A stretch of 64,000 nt of DNA, from the NCBI GenBank assembly GCA_002224055.1, contig AZLU01000002.1, positions 38,697 to 102,696 of the forward strand. Direction: 5' to 3'. This document shows positions 61,434 to 64,000 of this stretch, one piece after another (the stretch's first letter is position 1; every line of letters starts with the position of its first letter). The stretch is from Pezizomycotina sp. ARF18. Its lineage: Eukaryota; Ascomycota. The notes under the pieces were generated by a model. That model made no database searches. It had not been told where the DNA came from and saw nothing but the letters and a program-made list of their open reading frames with translations. The translations under genes were made by a program, and so were the position numbers.

Positions 61434-64000
61434 TTTGCTAAAATTGTTATTTATATATTAATGTATTAAGAATACGATTCTTTAAAAGAGTGACTGAGGC
61501 TAAAGATAGACTTGGAGTAAAATGAACGTAATTTTTGTGAAGAACCAAAAAGAGAGTGGATGCTCGACTCGTTGAGTGCTGATTGATGAGAGGAAAGAGA
61601 AAAAGAAGAACTGAGAGATGAGAATCGACCGTCTTTATAGACTCAATTCAGTCCTAGTGTTTACTCCACCAGCGTTAGAGCTTACTCTCTTCGATAATAT
61701 CCAATATCCATATCGACTATACTAGCCGACGCCCTTTCTGGTGTGCATATCGGAGATATCCACTATCGGAATCAGAAAATCTATTAATCAGAATTCGGAG
61801 GAAAAAGGGTATATCATCGATGTGCTAATTTTGCTTACGACCTGTTTACATGCACGGACAGGCATCACTGTTTGTTGATACAGTATATAGGTACGCAGGC
61901 TCGCCGTTGTGTATGAGCTCAATGGCGCCCTCTCGCTATGAGAAACTCCCCTTCCTTTCTTTTTTTCAACCAAAATGTTCTCGTCCGGCTAACAGGTACC
62001 TGCACCCAGGGTGGGCAAACTAATAACATGGGGTCATTAAGAGAGACAAATAGCGTGATCCTCACAGAGCGAATACTTTATTTTAATTTTAAAAAAAAAT
62101 ACAGTGTCAAATCGAAGATATTCATTAGAGGGAATTCTCGAGAGATCGGCTGCAGCTGCAGTCTCCTTTCTAACAGTCTACCGCTATCCTTGCACTTGCG
62201 AGAAAAAAGGTTAATCAACTGCCTTAGCTCTTATTTCCAGGGCGGTTGTTTACCTACAAGGCTGTCTTTTAAGGTGTGGATCATCAGGGTGATAGTATAG
62301 TCCACCTCCAAAAGGGGACGATCCCCCAAACTCGGGTGTTGTGGGTGGTGCCCGGAGCCTGGAGGTACGGAAATGGAAATGCAGTGTCTTGCCGTGTGTG
62401 CCTGCGCGCGTTAGCCTCACCGTTAAAAAAGTAAGCGTGCGTGCTTGGTAACAACACGCTCTCACCACAGTATTTGCAATGAATAAAAACTATTGAATAA
62501 GTGAGGATATTTCGCGATATTACAGGGGCACGCGGTCTATAATAGAGCCCTGGGTCACTCAATCACGCAGAGTCAGGTGAAGAATTGTGACTTTTTCGTT
62601 GACATCGTCGATGTTATGAGGACTTCACGGTTGAGAACATGTTACTGTCGTCAATATTGGTTCATCACGGTATTATCGTGGCAGCGGCGTCCGACCGTAG
62701 GTCAATCAATGTCTTGGACACGACATATAAGTAAAGGTAAAACGTTACCTTTCATGGTGAGTGATCTACCATTGGCACTGGGCAGTCTCAATAGTGTAGT
62801 ACCGTTTAGGTTGCTCCTAAAACTATTGTCTAATCCCTACCAGATTCGTGTAAAATCTCACCACCACCGGTATCACACCCACGAGGTTTCAAGCGAAGGC
62901 GATACGAGCCTCTCGTTACATGGTGAATGCCTGCCAGCGACCCAAAAGCAGGGTGCAATAATAATGGGCTCACACAATCAGATTGGTTGTTTTTTTGACC
63001 AAAAAAAAAAAAAAAAAACGTTGAGAGAGAGAGATATTAAGCAAAATTAAAGCCTTCTCTTTTCTCGCTCTCGCGTAATTTCCCACAGCCACGAAAGCTT
63101 GTTGGGGCTCACGATGGTGCCTAAAGAAACACTAAAATAAGTAAGCGGAGAAAGTCTTCCTTCGGCCATGGGTAATCCAAGCAAAGTACCAAGCCTTCGA
63201 TCAATGGTTCTTGCCGATATTGCAAAGTCCTTGGCAAGAGCTTATCCTTCTTGTTACTTCTTAGCTCTGCTTGTTTTCCAATATTTAAAATTACGATAAG
63301 GCTGATCGTTAGCTTGGTTCTGATAAGCGGTTGGAGAAGAGGAAAAAAAGGGGGGAAATTTATCCTCCTGCAGTGTTGTGAGCGGGGTGATATTTGTATT
63401 CTCATCACTCTTCCCGGACGAGAAATTTGTGGAAAGAGATTATCCCTTTTCAAGGATTCAAATTTGGCTGAATTAGAACTCCCGGAGCGCGGAACACTCT
63501 TGAGTAAAAAGAGACAATAGTCCAGTATTGTAATACTGATCCGATGAACTCGACGAGTGAAAACAGCACCGCGCTCGAGCCCTCTCAAACGGAGGATCTG
63601 TATTTTTCATTTACCAGAGCGCCGGCCAAAGGCGGACGGGTTATTTTTCCGTTCTTTGTCCCTGACCTGTGTCCGTTAAAGATTCTATCCGAGCTGAAAA
63701 GGAAAACAAACAATGTCCAGTAATATCTAGGCGTTGTAATCCAAGGACAATCGTTACCCGGTATGATGTCGTGATCCACCTTGAGACCACTTTACTGCCT
63801 TCATAGGTACTTTTCTCAAGTTGCGAAGTTTGCGTTATTTGCTTATAGCTCCCAATATCCAATGGACGATCGTACGAAGGAACTAGGTATATTGTTTCTT
63901 AAAAAAGGGACAAACGGGAGCAATTCCGGTGAAAATTCGGATCTTAGAGAACCTTCAGGAATACCCTCAAGAGCAATATGTGGATATTCGCGTTCACTCT
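61434..64000. other. Intergenic stretch, no defensible gene
   Basis: The first 250 bp upstream of 61433 are AT-rich and probably the promoter and leader of the repeat-protein gene. Beyond that, frames of up to 157 codons (plus strand 62577-63050; minus strand 63121-63588) are open but show no family motif or splice pattern. A poly-A run lies at 63000-63018. Confidence 0.4.

Noticed and set aside
62577-63588. Open frames of 155-157 codons at 62577-63050 and 63121-63588
   Set aside because: No motif, signal peptide or splice pattern. Real genes in this window are all frame-broken, so an unbroken frame here is not good evidence for a gene.
1-64000. CRISPR array, prokaryotic operon or plasmid features
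   Set aside because: No regularly spaced repeats of suitable length. Spliceosomal introns and fungal families show a eukaryotic genome.

Overview
The window looks like nuclear DNA of a filamentous ascomycete (Pezizomycotina). The signs are short introns (50-90 bp) with GTAAGT-type donors and CTAAC/TACTAAC-type branch points; a fungal gene set (cutinase, PhiA/IgE-binding wall protein, Ecm33/Sps2-like protein, fungal rhodopsin-domain membrane protein, F-box proteins); and one LTR retroelement carrying the signature of repeat-induced point mutation (RIP). The species cannot be named from the sequence. There is one 752-base N gap (37147-37898).

Nearly every recognisable gene is broken by single-base indels. 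Family motifs remain intact but hop between reading frames, often at homopolymers. The best explanation is an unpolished long-read assembly rather than mass pseudogenisation, so most coding calls below are frame chains, not clean ORFs.

Layout. 1-13.6 kb: F-box 5' end (-), single-pass membrane protein (+), cutinase (+), Ser-rich basic protein (-). 13.6-25.8 kb: the most interesting block. A minus-strand gene chain reads as a eukaryotic RNA-dependent RNA polymerase running into a UPF1/NAM7-like SF1 helicase, apparently one fused gene. It is divergent from a plus-strand Cid1/Trf4-type nucleotidyltransferase. Together these are the three activities of the fission yeast RNA-directed RNA polymerase complex (Rdp1, Hrr1, Cid12). 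The nucleotidyltransferase is interrupted by a 4.78-kb RIP-mutated Ty1/copia element (20742-25522) with a 5-bp target duplication. 26.2-27.1 kb: P-loop ATPase with a suspicious tandem duplication. 27.3-44.6 kb: a family of small secreted helical proteins (27.3, 29.0, 39.1 and 40.5 kb), an MFS transporter, a multi-intron unknown gene and a 42-bp inverted-repeat element inserted in one of the secreted genes. 45-64 kb: F-box protein, PhiA-like wall protein, rhodopsin-domain membrane protein, Ecm33-like wall protein, and a secreted Kex2-type (KR) tandem-repeat protein at 59.5-61.4 kb.

Together the genes suggest an RNA-silencing amplification locus hit by a transposon that RIP then mutated, next to an accessory region of secreted proteins, repeats and microsatellites. 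Long stretches (0.2-4.0, 5.7-8.7, 32.5-39.1, 45.8-49.5, 53.2-56.6 and 61.4-64 kb) show no gene I can defend.
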